Positions 7,838-15,317 are shown, counted from the first letter of the stretch. The stretch: DNA of 29,231 nucleotides from Acanthamoeba sp. SK_2022b (GCA_027943245.1 JANDJZ010001764.1:1-29231), one strand, 5' to 3'. The notes: generated by a model from the sequence alone, not told the origin. Program-made: numbers and translations.

Positions 7838-8237
7838 TGCCCCATGAGCCATGTTTCAGGCATTGCTGGTAAAAGACACTTAGAAGCTCTTGCTCTGTTG
7901 GCGGTTCTTCGCCAGAAATTCCAATTCTGGCTGGGATAAATACGTTTTCGTCTTTCCCTGCCAGTGGCCGCAATTCATCAGACTGGCGCATAACGTTATC
8001 CAACGCTTTTGCCAACTCCGCTCCATTGCTGGCCGGAATACTGGTCAGAACGGCCATTCCACCTTTAATCTCGCGACGGGAGCCTTTTTTCCTGGCGATA
8101 CACACAACAAATAGTTGTATTTCAGGTTGCAACCATGCCTGCTGAACAAAGCCGTCCTGATAGTGCACTTCATGATGTGTGATTTTGCTGAGATCTGCAC
8201 CTGTCTGGAAATACATTAATGGTAATGTCAGACTCAA
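7830..8237 (-). CDS. unknown plasmid protein, 135 aa
   Basis: Starts at a TTG (8237) with a strong AGGAGG 5 nt upstream; the ATG closer to the SD opens only two codons. The product begins MSLTLPLMYFQTGADL, has no signal peptide or clear membrane span, and contains a hydrophobic core strand (IQLFVVCIARKK) and an acidic C-terminal half. It follows the H-NS-like remnant by 54 bp on the same strand and overlaps the next ORF. I do not recognise the family. In the second copy its second half is interrupted at 28558-28605, the only difference between the copies. Confidence 0.6.
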   Translation of the reverse strand: MSLTLPLMYFQTGADLSKITHHEVHYQDGFVQQAWLQPEIQLFVVCIARKKGSRREIKGGMAVLTSIPASNGAELAKALDNVMRQSDELRPLAGKDENVFIPARIGISGEEPPTEQELLSVFYQQCLKHGSWGSA

Positions 8238-8291
8238 AACATCCTCCTGTTTATCAAAAAAGTCTCCTGCGTAAACCAGAGGCTTATTATA

Positions 8292-8640
8292 TTAATGTTC
8301 GTCGCCAGCAGAGCTGGAAGCATCTTTTTTGATGATAAACTCATCAAGAGAGCGACCGCCTGCCAGTGCTTCAGCAATCGGTTTTGGTGCACGCCCACGA
8401 CCAGACCAGTATTTCGTTTCACCATTTTCTTCAAATTGATACTTGGGCGGCGCTTTTGGTAACGTTTTTTTACGTGTTTTTGGCGCATCTTCGGTAATGC
8501 CAAGCAGTTCTTCCGGTGAGAAACCCTCTCCGGCGATTAACTGAAGCAGTTCCTGACGTTTCCGTTCACGCTCTGCTCGTTCAGCCGCTTCACGTTCAGC
8601 ATCTTCACGACGTTCTTCAATAACAACGTTGAGCTTTTTT
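8292..8640 (-). pseudogene. H-NS-like gene lacking its 5' end
   Basis: About 115 codons are readable up to the TAA at 8292-8294. They contain a charged helical stretch (KKLNVVIEERRED...), a linker (GEGFSPEELLG) and the H-NS C-terminal DNA-binding domain, with the AT-hook-like loop YWSGRGRAPKPI and end SLDEFII. Compared with H-NS (about 137 aa), roughly the first 30 residues, holding the first dimerisation helices, are absent. No ATG, GTG or TTG lies in frame before the homology runs into the origin. The 89-codon ORF at 8503-8234 is a shadow in another frame. Either a truncated relic or a fragment expressed from a non-canonical start; relic preferred. Second copy at 28885-29231. Confidence 0.6.
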
Positions 8641-8653
8641 GTTTTGAGCAGAG

Positions 8654-8662
8654 TTATCCACA
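8654..8662 (+). promoter_or_regulatory. DnaA box of the origin
   Basis: TTATCCACA, an exact match to the DnaA-box consensus TTATNCACA, at the left edge of the origin. It is followed by AT-rich DNA with several GATC sites (8705-8742) typical of Dam-regulated, easily melted origin segments. Confidence 0.6.
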
Positions 8663-8833
8663 GATTTTTTGTGTTTTTTTGCTTATTAAACTTCTTGTTT
8701 TTAAGATCTTAAATGTAGATCGGTAGATCTACTTTAAGATCTTTAACTTACTTTAACTTATTCTGCAAACATTGTGCCAGCTTTTTTATCAATAATTTCA
8801 TTAAGATAGGTGTTGTTTTTTGTCGCCTCAAAA

Positions 8834-9059
8834 TGAAAGGTGGATGGGTACGCACTGAAAGGTGGATGGGTACGCACTGTAATTTTCATGAAAGGTGGAT
8901 GGCTGCGCACTGAAAGGTGGATGGGTACGCACTGAAAGGTGGATGGGTACGCATTTTACTGTTTTTATTCAGATATTCATCTCTTTGCATCTTCATTTCT
9001 TTAGTTCTTTATAGCGTTCCAATCCAACGGTAAAAGTTAAAAGGTGGATACCTGCGCAT
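8834..9059 (+). repeat. oriV: origin iterons (oriV)
   Basis: Five 22-bp direct repeats with core TGAAAGGTGGATGGGTACGC: 8834-8855, 8856-8877, 8889-8910 (variant GGCTGCGC), 8911-8932 and 8933-8954. A diverged sixth is at 9038-9059. A half-match (AAGGTGGAT) at 9126-9134 lies close to the rep start and could serve autoregulation. The first pair and the last three are separated by 11 bp. Iterons next to a pi-like initiator gene define a theta-type, iteron-controlled origin. Only one copy is in the window, because the duplicated segment ends just before it. Confidence 0.85.
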
Positions 9060-9205
9060 TTCTATCATATTGAATATAAATGATAAAAATTCTTTCATGT
9101 GATCTGTGTTTTGGTGGAAATGTATAAGGTGGATAAACCACTTTACACATTTCCGCTTTTGTGGTTATGATTTCACCATCAGGACTTAAAAAACACAGGT
9201 AATGT

Positions 9206-10045
9206 ATGAACTTACTGAGCGTTACAAAGAAAACAAAAATTCGCCACAGAAATGAAATTAACAGCACATTCTCATCGTTGCCTTTGTCTGCCAGAAGAAT
9301 TTTGTTTATGGCTATGGCGCAGATTGATTCACGTGAAGAGTTATCTGAGGGAGCAACCTTTCGTATTACGGCTCGGGAATATGCATTTATCGCTGATATT
9401 GATGTAACAGGTGCTTACCGGCAGTTAAAAGAGGGGGCAGAAGAACTTCAGGCTAGTGTTATTCGCATTCCTCGAAATCAACTTCTCACAGCTCAGGGCA
9501 ATCAAAGCTCTGGACATACGAAGAAGAGAGGTAAATTACCTTCTGATGCAGTCAGGCTTATGAACCTGACTGCGTTTTGTGATTATGTTGAAAGTGAAGG
9601 ATATATTGATATTGCTTTTTCACATGTCATTGAGCCATATATCACGATGTTAAAGGATTCTTACACTACTCAGGTTTTGATATCGTCTGTAAGACTCGCT
9701 GATCAAAATTCAAATATGCTTTATCAGTTTATCAGGAAACAATACAGCAGTGGTAAAAAGACATTTTTCGACATTGAAGTAGATGTATTAAAGGATGAAC
9801 TTGAATTATTCAGAATAGATAATGGCGAAAAAGTTTACCTTTATCAGAATTTTAAGGATTTTAATAAGGTTTTTCTGCAAAAAAACATTGAAAAAATAAA
9901 TCAATATACAGAGATTAATCATCTCGAAGTTAAAATTATTGAGAGAGTCGCAAGAAGAGCATCAAAGCTAAGATTTTCGTATAAAATAGATAAAGAAAGC
10001 GAAGGACTTGATACCAGAATACCGTATGGTTTCAGAGGTGCTTAA
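9206..10045 (+). CDS. replication initiator, Rep_3 / R6K pi-like
   Basis: 279 aa. The N-terminal KKTKIRHRNEIN (8-19), the following LPLSARRILFMAMAQIDS and the later TTQVLISSVRLADQNSNMLY follow the layout of the R6K pi initiator, with two winged-helix domains (about 20-130 and 150-265). The protein binds the iterons just upstream to open the origin; dimers of this family usually repress their own gene. The ATG at 9206 has a weak AGG 7-8 nt upstream. It starts 146 bp after the sixth iteron. A second initiator-like gene follows after 20 bp. The pi-like type points to the IncX/R6K plasmid group; I cannot assign the exact replicon type. Confidence 0.88.
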   Translation: MNLLSVTKKTKIRHRNEINSTFSSLPLSARRILFMAMAQIDSREELSEGATFRITAREYAFIADIDVTGAYRQLKEGAEELQASVIRIPRNQLLTAQGNQSSGHTKKRGKLPSDAVRLMNLTAFCDYVESEGYIDIAFSHVIEPYITMLKDSYTTQVLISSVRLADQNSNMLYQFIRKQYSSGKKTFFDIEVDVLKDELELFRIDNGEKVYLYQNFKDFNKVFLQKNIEKINQYTEINHLEVKIIERVARRASKLRFSYKIDKESEGLDTRIPYGFRGA

Positions 10046-10065
10046 TATATAAAGGTAAATACACT

Positions 10066-10908
10066 ATGGAGCAAATAAAATTACATAAACAAGGTGGTGC
10101 GGCAGTAATTATCATTCCTGCCAGTATGATAGAAAATACCGGATGGGAAGATGGAACCTTATTGGATGTACTAGAAATAAATGAGGCTCTTCATATAAGA
10201 AGAAAGACAGGATCAGGAGCTTTAGCTACTAAATCTTGTCCTTCTCTTTTTTCATCTACTATGAGGCATGTTAACTACGATAAAATCATTAGATATAATA
10301 GCGGATTAAATCTGTTAGTTAATGAACTGTCATTTTCGGCAAGAAGGGTCTTTTTTATTTGTTTATATTATTACTTTGAAAATAAACTTGAATCGGATAA
10401 GTCGCTATTGATCCGGGCTGATAAGTATGCAGAATTTGTTGGTGTTGATCGTTCTGTCGCATATAAGCAAATGAAGGATGCAGCAGATTTCTTTTCAAGA
10501 AATAAAAAATTAATTACACATTGTGACTATATTTCGAATGAGGGATTGCTTCGTGTTATGTTTTCGTCTAAGACGATAAATTATATTACAGCGATAGACG
10601 CCCGTAAATATCAGGTTACCGAGCTTCCTCTAAAATCTGCTTTGTCTCTTCAAGGAAGATACTCATGGCCTTTATATCAACTGATAAAATTTAGCCATCT
10701 TAAATCTTTCACTATAGGTGTAGATGAACTTAAGAAAGAAATAGGTTATATTCAAAATCAAAAGTTTTCTTTCTTTAAAAGAGATGGAATCAATATAGCT
10801 ATTGATGAAATAACAGAAAGGACAGATGTTAAAAACATTAAATGTGTTAATGCTGAAAGGCAGGGTAGAAGAGTCAGCAAAGTCCGTTTTGAGATCGAAA
10901 TGAGGTAA
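10066..10908 (+). CDS. second Rep_3-like protein with AbrB/MazE-like N-terminus
   Basis: 280 aa. Residues 1 to about 48 (QGGAAVIIIPASMI, GTLLDVLEINEALHIRR) have the pattern of a SpoVT-AbrB/MazE swapped-hairpin DNA-binding domain. From about 80 onward the sequence follows the initiator layout: ELSFSARRVFFICLYYYFE, then SVAYKQMKDAADFF, which parallels GAYRQLKEGAEEL in the first Rep, then a second winged-helix-like region ending KVRFEIEMR. It is transcribed with the first rep gene (20-bp gap) and is followed after 3 bp by a membrane protein. It may be a paralogous co-initiator or a copy-control factor. Rep_3 membership is fairly clear; the N-domain assignment comes from pattern only. Confidence 0.65.
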   Translation: MEQIKLHKQGGAAVIIIPASMIENTGWEDGTLLDVLEINEALHIRRKTGSGALATKSCPSLFSSTMRHVNYDKIIRYNSGLNLLVNELSFSARRVFFICLYYYFENKLESDKSLLIRADKYAEFVGVDRSVAYKQMKDAADFFSRNKKLITHCDYISNEGLLRVMFSSKTINYITAIDARKYQVTELPLKSALSLQGRYSWPLYQLIKFSHLKSFTIGVDELKKEIGYIQNQKFSFFKRDGINIAIDEITERTDVKNIKCVNAERQGRRVSKVRFEIEMR

Positions 10909-10911
10909 CTC

Positions 10912-11355
10912 ATGGCTAAAATCTATCAATTCCCCCAAGGGGACGAACGCGGTAAATTCAGGGAAGAAATCGCCAGAGAACGTAAGAAACGTTTTGCGGT
11001 GAAAACAGGGAGCACTTTTGTTAAGTGGCTTGGATGGACCTGGTTTTATCTTCGTCTTCTGGTCGCCAGTGTTTTACATTTTATCTCTGTTTTTGTGTTA
11101 GCCATTCTTGGCGCGTTTAAATGGGCTGTGTTCTGGCTGGGTGGCATTCTGTGTGTCATAACCTGGTATCATCTCGATCACCAGTTATGGACGCCACAAA
11201 ATCTGACTATACCGGTGATTACGGCAACCTGGATTTTTGGTCTGTTGGCTGAACCGCTGATGGAGCTGCTCAACAAAACCATGCCCTGGCACAAGTTACT
11301 GGTTCCCGAACCTGCGGGCGAAAGCACAGAGAACAGCAGCGAGACGAGCCAGTAA
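10912..11355 (+). CDS. small plasmid membrane protein, 147 aa
   Basis: A basic, cytoplasmic-looking N-terminus (REEIARERKKRF) precedes about three hydrophobic spans (roughly 38-66, 70-86, 98-115), then a polar tail rich in Glu/Ser. ATG 3 bp after the previous stop, with GAGGT as SD, so it is probably translated with the rep genes. No family recognised. A role in membrane association or maintenance is only suggested by the position. G+C looks higher than in the two rep genes, so it may have a different origin. Confidence 0.6.
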   Translation: MAKIYQFPQGDERGKFREEIARERKKRFAVKTGSTFVKWLGWTWFYLRLLVASVLHFISVFVLAILGAFKWAVFWLGGILCVITWYHLDHQLWTPQNLTIPVITATWIFGLLAEPLMELLNKTMPWHKLLVPEPAGESTENSSETSQ

Positions 11356-11494
11356 TGACGCTACTTAGTCGTTATGCCAGCCCCTGCCTTTTCACTGCGA
11401 TGCAGGATAGGGCAAACACCGCAAAATGACGTCTCTGACGCCATTCCGCAACGTTTGCCCGGTGACCTACAGTCGGTTCTTGTCGGAGAATTTT

Positions 11495-11851
11495 ATGAAA
11501 TATCAGGTGAGAGAATTTATTACTGATAAATATGCGAAGGCTGTTAATATTTTAAAGGATAACCTTAAAGAAAACTACCATGTTTTTTATGGTGTGAGAT
11601 TAAGTGAGATTCTTTTTCCAGCCAGTGAGTATGGCACTGATGCTTTCTTTAAAGAGTTTGAATTAATTAACAGTGTAATACTTCCATTAGTAATCTTTGA
11701 TTTAACACAACGCAAGCCAATGATGATTATCAGCTTCGATAAGATACCTGATGCCAGTTTGTTGGAAGGAACAAATATTGTGGTTCTTGAATGTACTACC
11801 CTCGCCGATCTTCTGACAAATGATAACATTGGTTTTTTATATAAAAGCTAA
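11495..11851 (+). CDS. DUF2726-like protein
   Basis: 118 aa from the ATG at 11495, chosen because GGAG lies 7 nt upstream; the longer frame from 11426 adds 23 codons without a good SD. The order YHVFYGVRLSEIL, then a hydrophobic strand LPLVIFDLTQRKPMMIISFD, then NIVVLE resembles the DUF2726 restriction-endonuclease-like fold, in which a 'KVRLADIL' strand is followed by catalytic acidic strands. Here the expected Lys in the second strand region is not obvious, so activity is uncertain. Its 3' end overlaps the convergent 325-aa gene by 4 bp. Confidence 0.45.
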   Translation: MKYQVREFITDKYAKAVNILKDNLKENYHVFYGVRLSEILFPASEYGTDAFFKEFELINSVILPLVIFDLTQRKPMMIISFDKIPDASLLEGTNIVVLECTTLADLLTNDNIGFLYKS

Positions 11852-12825
11852 GAATCTCCTCTCAGTTTATATTTTCTGCTTGGGTTGCCAAGTGTTATCG
11901 AGTCTAGTTCATGTGAGTAATGATATGTATGATAATGTGCTGGATTTTTCAGATAATCAGGGAGTGATATTATTTTCCCGTAGCTAATTGCAGAATAAAA
12001 CCAGTTGCGGAATGTCTCGCTGTTTGTTTTTAAAGCATCTTTGGGAATAAATGCTAATTTTATGTTAGAAACGTAATTAACAGGTTTAAGTGTGGTATGC
12101 CTATTTTGTCCAAAGTCTTTTAAAGCATCTGTAAATTCATATTCTGATGTATAATTTTCTGTCTTATTACTAGGGTGTTTTATCTGGAATATGAATGAAT
12201 AGTAGTTCTGGCCAAGTATTTCAACGGTGTTTGAATTTATGCTCAGTTGTTCAATAACCGCTTCTCTTTTATACTCTAATTTGTCTCTGACAGATTGATA
12301 TACAACCATTGCTGCATGATGTGAACCACCACTGTTTAAAGCTACATATCGGTCAAGCCAAGAGTAATATTTAACATTAATAGGATCGCGAGGGTTGAAA
12401 CCTTCATGCTCAATGTGCCATATATTATCCTCCCAGTCTGAAATGTTTTCAGCTTTCAGGTTTTTGGCGGGATACATCCCTTCCCCCCATGAATAAAGGT
12501 TTTTGAACCAACTACCATTTATTACTTTGTTCCATCCACAACCGAAACTTTTCGAGGCAGTCAGAGACTGTATCTTGTTAAAATCAAAATCCAGAGAGTG
12601 GTTTTTATCTGTAGTTATTATGTTACTCAGAATTTCAGCCAGATCCCTGTCAATATATCTTAGTGAGTATTCGCTAAATATATTTTCAAGCTGCAATATG
12701 GTGTCTGCATCCGCTGTAGGTTCAACTAACTTAATATCAGCAAGATTTTTAAACGTTGCAGCGGTCAGTTTATGGTGATCTGTCAACCTGTAGAGTTGAC
12801 AGATTAATTCGGTTAAATATCTCAT
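11848..12825 (-). CDS. unknown 325-aa protein downstream of the partition genes
   Basis: Soluble, rich in aromatic residues, Asn and Ser, with no signal peptide or clear membrane span. The middle contains GCGWNKVINGSWFKNLYSWG and WHIEHEGFNPRDP, and the C-terminus HYHTYHYSHELD is rich in His and Tyr. It starts 24 bp after the ribbon-helix-helix gene stop on the same strand and so probably shares the partition operon mRNA. I do not recognise the family. The window offers no functional clue beyond its place in the operon. Confidence 0.55.
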   Translation of the reverse strand: MRYLTELICQLYRLTDHHKLTAATFKNLADIKLVEPTADADTILQLENIFSEYSLRYIDRDLAEILSNIITTDKNHSLDFDFNKIQSLTASKSFGCGWNKVINGSWFKNLYSWGEGMYPAKNLKAENISDWEDNIWHIEHEGFNPRDPINVKYYSWLDRYVALNSGGSHHAAMVVYQSVRDKLEYKREAVIEQLSINSNTVEILGQNYYSFIFQIKHPSNKTENYTSEYEFTDALKDFGQNRHTTLKPVNYVSNIKLAFIPKDALKTNSETFRNWFYSAISYGKIISLPDYLKNPAHYHTYHYSHELDSITLGNPSRKYKLRGDS

Positions 12826-12849
12826 AGATAATCATCCATACTTCTATGG

Positions 12850-13131
12850 TTAGAATTTTGCCGATTCCAGTAACCAGTGATTCTTTATGTTTTCATCCTG
12901 GCTGTTGTACATCGCCAGCGCTGCTTTGAGAACGGTTGTTTTGCTCTGCCCTGTTCTGATAGCTTCAGCTTCCAGTATGTCCTCAAAATGGGCTGAAAGT
13001 CTGAAGTTCATCAACTTTGGTTTACCCACTACAGGCGCTCTGGTAGCGCCGGAGATAAAACGCGCGGTTTCTGCGTTTGTTGCTGGTTGCTGAGATTCAT
13101 CGATGTTCGGACGGTTTAGTTTTAAAGCCAT
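12850..13131 (-). CDS. ribbon-helix-helix partition protein (ParG/ParB-like)
   Basis: 93 aa from the ATG at 13131 (AAGGGGAA SD 7 nt upstream); a longer frame from 13158 lacks an SD. The N-terminal half is flexible and polar. The C-terminal part, KPKLMNFRLSAHFEDILEAE followed by TGQSKTTVLKAALAMY, is a ribbon-helix-helix DNA-binding fold. Next to a ParA-type ATPase, and in the order parA then RHH, it is the likely centromere-binding partner and autorepressor, as ParG is for ParF of TP228. A heptamer palindrome lies just upstream at 13190-13206. Confidence 0.75.
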   Translation of the reverse strand: MALKLNRPNIDESQQPATNAETARFISGATRAPVVGKPKLMNFRLSAHFEDILEAEAIRTGQSKTTVLKAALAMYNSQDENIKNHWLLESAKF

Positions 13132-13178
13132 GACAATTTCCCCTTGTACGGTATGCATTAATAGTAAATATCATACTG

Positions 13179-13206
13179 TCTTTATATTGTCTTTACAATG
13201 TAAAGA
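13179..13206. promoter_or_regulatory. heptamer operator between parA and the RHH gene
   Basis: TCTTTAT at 13179, then TCTTTAC (13190) and GTAAAGA (13200), forming a 17-bp palindrome TCTTTAC-N3-GTAAAGA. These are the same heptamers as in the array before parA, so the RHH protein may also bind here, perhaps acting on a second promoter for the downstream genes. Confidence 0.55.
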
Positions 13207-13228
13207 TTTATAGATGGTATTGATATTA

Positions 13229-13891
13229 CTATAAAATTCCAATTTCCTGCGCTACTAGTTCAATCTGTGCTTTCGCTGTTGAAAGGCTTGATGCCCGGCT
13301 AACGTCATGTACCCCTGCCCCTTCATTACAGGCGCTTTCATACACATCCAGCTCGGATATCCGGGTTTTAAGAGGTTGAATCCAGATGTTGTCCGACCGC
13401 AGTAATTTATCCAGATCAATGGCCGCTTTTCTGTGGCGGGGTTTTGCTGAGTTGATTCTGGTGAACAGCACCCACGGTTCCAGGGCTGCGTTAGCTTTCT
13501 GAGCGGTGCGGATTTTCTCTGTAACACTGGTCAGTGTTTCGCTTTCGAAATCAGAGGACGGCTTAACCAGTGTTACCACGATATCTGATACTGTCAGGGC
13601 GCTACGGAACTCCTGGCTGTCGTGGCCGGGGCAATCGACAATGAGGACTTCACACAGCTTACTAAGTCGCTTAATTTCATTGCTGACGTTTCCGTAAGCT
13701 GCGTGAACCGGGATAGTGAGTAAGCCGTTATCTGTCCGCTTTTCGTTCCAGCTCAACAGATCGTGGTTTTTATCTGTCTTGAGGATAATTACCGACTTAC
13801 CTTTATTGACCAGCATTGAGCCTGTGTTAGCCACGTAGGTACTTTTTCCTACACCACCCTTATCTGATACGACAAGCAAGATTTTACCCAT
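13229..13891 (-). CDS. parA: ParA-type partition ATPase
   Basis: 220 aa, the size of the small ParA/ParF class without an N-terminal DNA-binding domain. The deviant Walker A is KGGVGKST at 11-18 (signature lysine K11). The Walker A'/B-like strand is VLIVDCPGHDSQ, and a later strand WVLFTRINS is typical of the family. It hydrolyses ATP on nucleoid DNA to position plasmid copies, stimulated by the centromere-binding partner encoded next (12850-13131). Transcribed away from the resolvase gene; the heptamer array lies directly upstream. Gene symbol is generic for the family. Confidence 0.88.
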   Translation of the reverse strand: MGKILLVVSDKGGVGKSTYVANTGSMLVNKGKSVIILKTDKNHDLLSWNEKRTDNGLLTIPVHAAYGNVSNEIKRLSKLCEVLIVDCPGHDSQEFRSALTVSDIVVTLVKPSSDFESETLTSVTEKIRTAQKANAALEPWVLFTRINSAKPRHRKAAIDLDKLLRSDNIWIQPLKTRISELDVYESACNEGAGVHDVSRASSLSTAKAQIELVAQEIGIL

Positions 13892-13904
13892 TTGAGAATT
13901 CCTC

Positions 13905-14135
13905 TCTTTACGATGTAAAGATTATGTAAAGATCGTCTTGTCTTTACATTGTGTGTTTTCCGTAAAGATGATTTTGTCTTTACAGTGTCTTTATATTACA
14001 TAGGATTTACCATGTAAAGCACAAATAAAGACAATTATGTATTTATGTTGTCTTTATATTGTAAAGATTAGTGTGTCTTTACAGTGTCTTTATATGATAA
14101 ATCAGCACTTGTCTTTACATCATCTTTATGTTGTA
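13905..14135. repeat. parS: heptamer array: probable partition site and parA operator
   Basis: About a dozen copies of TCTTTAC or its complement GTAAAGA, some as TCTTTAT, in both orientations: for example 13905, 13915, 13926, 13941, 13962, 13977 and 14112. Two form palindromes with short spacers: TCTTTAC-N3-GTAAAGA (13905-13921) and a TCTTTAT/GTAAAGA pair (about 14051-14067). Multi-copy short sites before a small ParA with an RHH partner fit a centromere plus operator. No gene fits in 13892-14271. Confidence 0.7.
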
Positions 14136-14176
14136 AATTTCCATGTGACATTGTCACTTTATGACCAGAGGTCTGT

Positions 14177-14266
14177 TTTCTGGTTCTTTTAGAGTGTGCC
14201 TTTCCTGTCGATCCACTTTCTGGTTCATTTTGGGTATAGTTGTGTGACCTTATGCGAACTGGTTCT
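14177..14266 (+). promoter_or_regulatory. candidate resolvase res region
   Basis: Three direct CTGGTTC elements, about 40 bp apart, directly before the resolvase start: TTTCTGGTTCTTTT, TTTCTGGTTCATTTT and AACTGGTTCTCT. Serine resolvases commonly bind several subsites next to their own gene. The elements are not paired as inverted repeats, so the assignment is tentative. Confidence 0.3.
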
Positions 14267-14271
14267 CTAAT

Positions 14272-14916
14272 ATGACTTCAAATGCACCAACAAACTTTGT
14301 CCGCGCTTATCTGAGAGCTTCAACAGCAGAACAGGATGCTTCGCGTGCCCTGGAAACTATCGAGGCTTTTGCCAGGGAAAGAGGCCTGATCATTTGCAGC
14401 TATTATATTGAGAATGAATCCGGCTCCCGTCTTGACCGCCCGGAACTCTTCCGTCTTCTGAGAGATTGCCAGCAAAATGACATTTTGCTTATCGAGGATG
14501 TGGACAGACTTTCCCGACTGTCAGGGGAAGACTGGAATACGTTGAAGAAAATGATCCGGCAGAAAGACATTCGGGTTATGGCGGTGAATGTGCCGACGAC
14601 ATGGATTAATTCTGGTATGAGTGAGTTTGACAGCCGGTTGTTTGCAGCCATTAACGATATGCTGCTGGATATGCTGGCCGCAGTTGCCAGAAGGGACTAT
14701 GAACAACGTCGGGAACGCCAGAAACAAGGGATAGAGAAAGCAAGGAAAGACGGTAAATATAAAGGGCGTAAACCTAATCAAGCCAGACATGATGCAATTA
14801 TCAGGTTGATAGAAAGCGGTAGCTCCTGGACACAGGTACAGAAAGTGCTAGGGTGCAGCCGTGGCACAATAAGCAGTGCGCTAAAACGTAAAACCGGGCA
14901 AAAATCCAGTAAGTAG
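14272..14916 (+). CDS. serine recombinase (resolvase)
   Basis: 214 aa. The catalytic N-domain begins RAYLRASTAEQDASRA with the nucleophile Ser17 and the nearby arginines; ESGSRLDRPELFRLL and LLIEDVDRLSRLS are further conserved motifs. Positions about 165-205 (ARHDAIIRLIESGSSWTQVQ, then LGCSRGTISSALKRK) form a C-terminal Hin-like helix-turn-helix. Likely role: resolution of plasmid multimers or cointegrates. Divergent from parA, with a candidate res region upstream. No transposase lies beside it, which favours a plasmid maintenance role over a transposon. No good SD precedes the ATG. Confidence 0.87.
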   Translation: MTSNAPTNFVRAYLRASTAEQDASRALETIEAFARERGLIICSYYIENESGSRLDRPELFRLLRDCQQNDILLIEDVDRLSRLSGEDWNTLKKMIRQKDIRVMAVNVPTTWINSGMSEFDSRLFAAINDMLLDMLAAVARRDYEQRRERQKQGIEKARKDGKYKGRKPNQARHDAIIRLIESGSSWTQVQKVLGCSRGTISSALKRKTGQKSSK

Positions 14917-15071
14917 AGGGGGTGGGGGGCTAATATATCTGAAAGGCAGGATATTAACTCAGGAGGTTGGGTGTGTGGTGTTTAGTTAATGCATTTGAAT
15001 GTTGTAACTAAAATATGATTTTATTAAAGGCCGGTGGTGGTTAGCCCCCGGCCTTAGTTACGTCTCCGCCA
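14917..15071. other. intergenic stretch with hairpin and 16-bp repeat
   Basis: Holds TGAATGTTGTAACTAA at 14996-15011, repeated exactly at 16433-16448, and a hairpin at 15027-15055 (AAGGCCGG/CCGGCCTT). The hairpin sits downstream of the - strand small-peptide remnant, as a similar hairpin does at 20378-20408. No gene seen. Confidence 0.5.
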
Positions 15072-15257
15072 TCAGCCCATCAACTGGAGAAGGTAGCGAA
15101 TCAGTTCAAGAAGCGAGATTAGCGCCCCCAGAACGATGCCGTTACCGACATTATCATGAATCCCGTTTTTTCAGTAAGTTGCAGCATACAAAGTAATTAA
15201 AAAAACGTCATTTTTTGTTGATGGATGCAGTAGCGGTGGTGCGCTACGTGAAATCTG
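15072..15257 (-). pseudogene. DinQ-like small toxin locus without a proper in-frame start
   Basis: A - strand frame ending at 15072-15074 contains IVLGALISLLELIRYLLQ, very like the DinQ membrane toxin of E. coli. The leader (15257-15155) matches that of the locus at 336-507. The nearest ATGs (about 15157 and 15151) are in a different frame and run into a stop, so the coding part looks broken by a small indel or would need an unusual start. The segment 15061-15140 also resembles the region around the intact gene at 20428-20523. DinQ is an SOS-induced type I toxin controlled by antisense RNA; no antisense RNA is identified here. Confidence 0.5.
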
Positions 15258-15317
15258 GAAAATGTTGGCGGGGTAAGTGACTCAATTTTTAAATCTCCGC
15301 TCCTGTTTTTTGGGGAT

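Noticed and set aside
8234..8503. 89-codon - strand ORF starting MALPKMRQKH
   Set aside because: It is a shifted frame of the H-NS-like gene, whose correct frame shows the YWSGRGRAP motif.
8834..8954. Possible CRISPR array
   Set aside because: Units are contiguous 22-bp direct repeats with no variable spacers, next to a rep gene: iterons.
14272..14916. Resolvase as part of a Tn3-like transposon
   Set aside because: No transposase and no 38-bp terminal repeats seen nearby.
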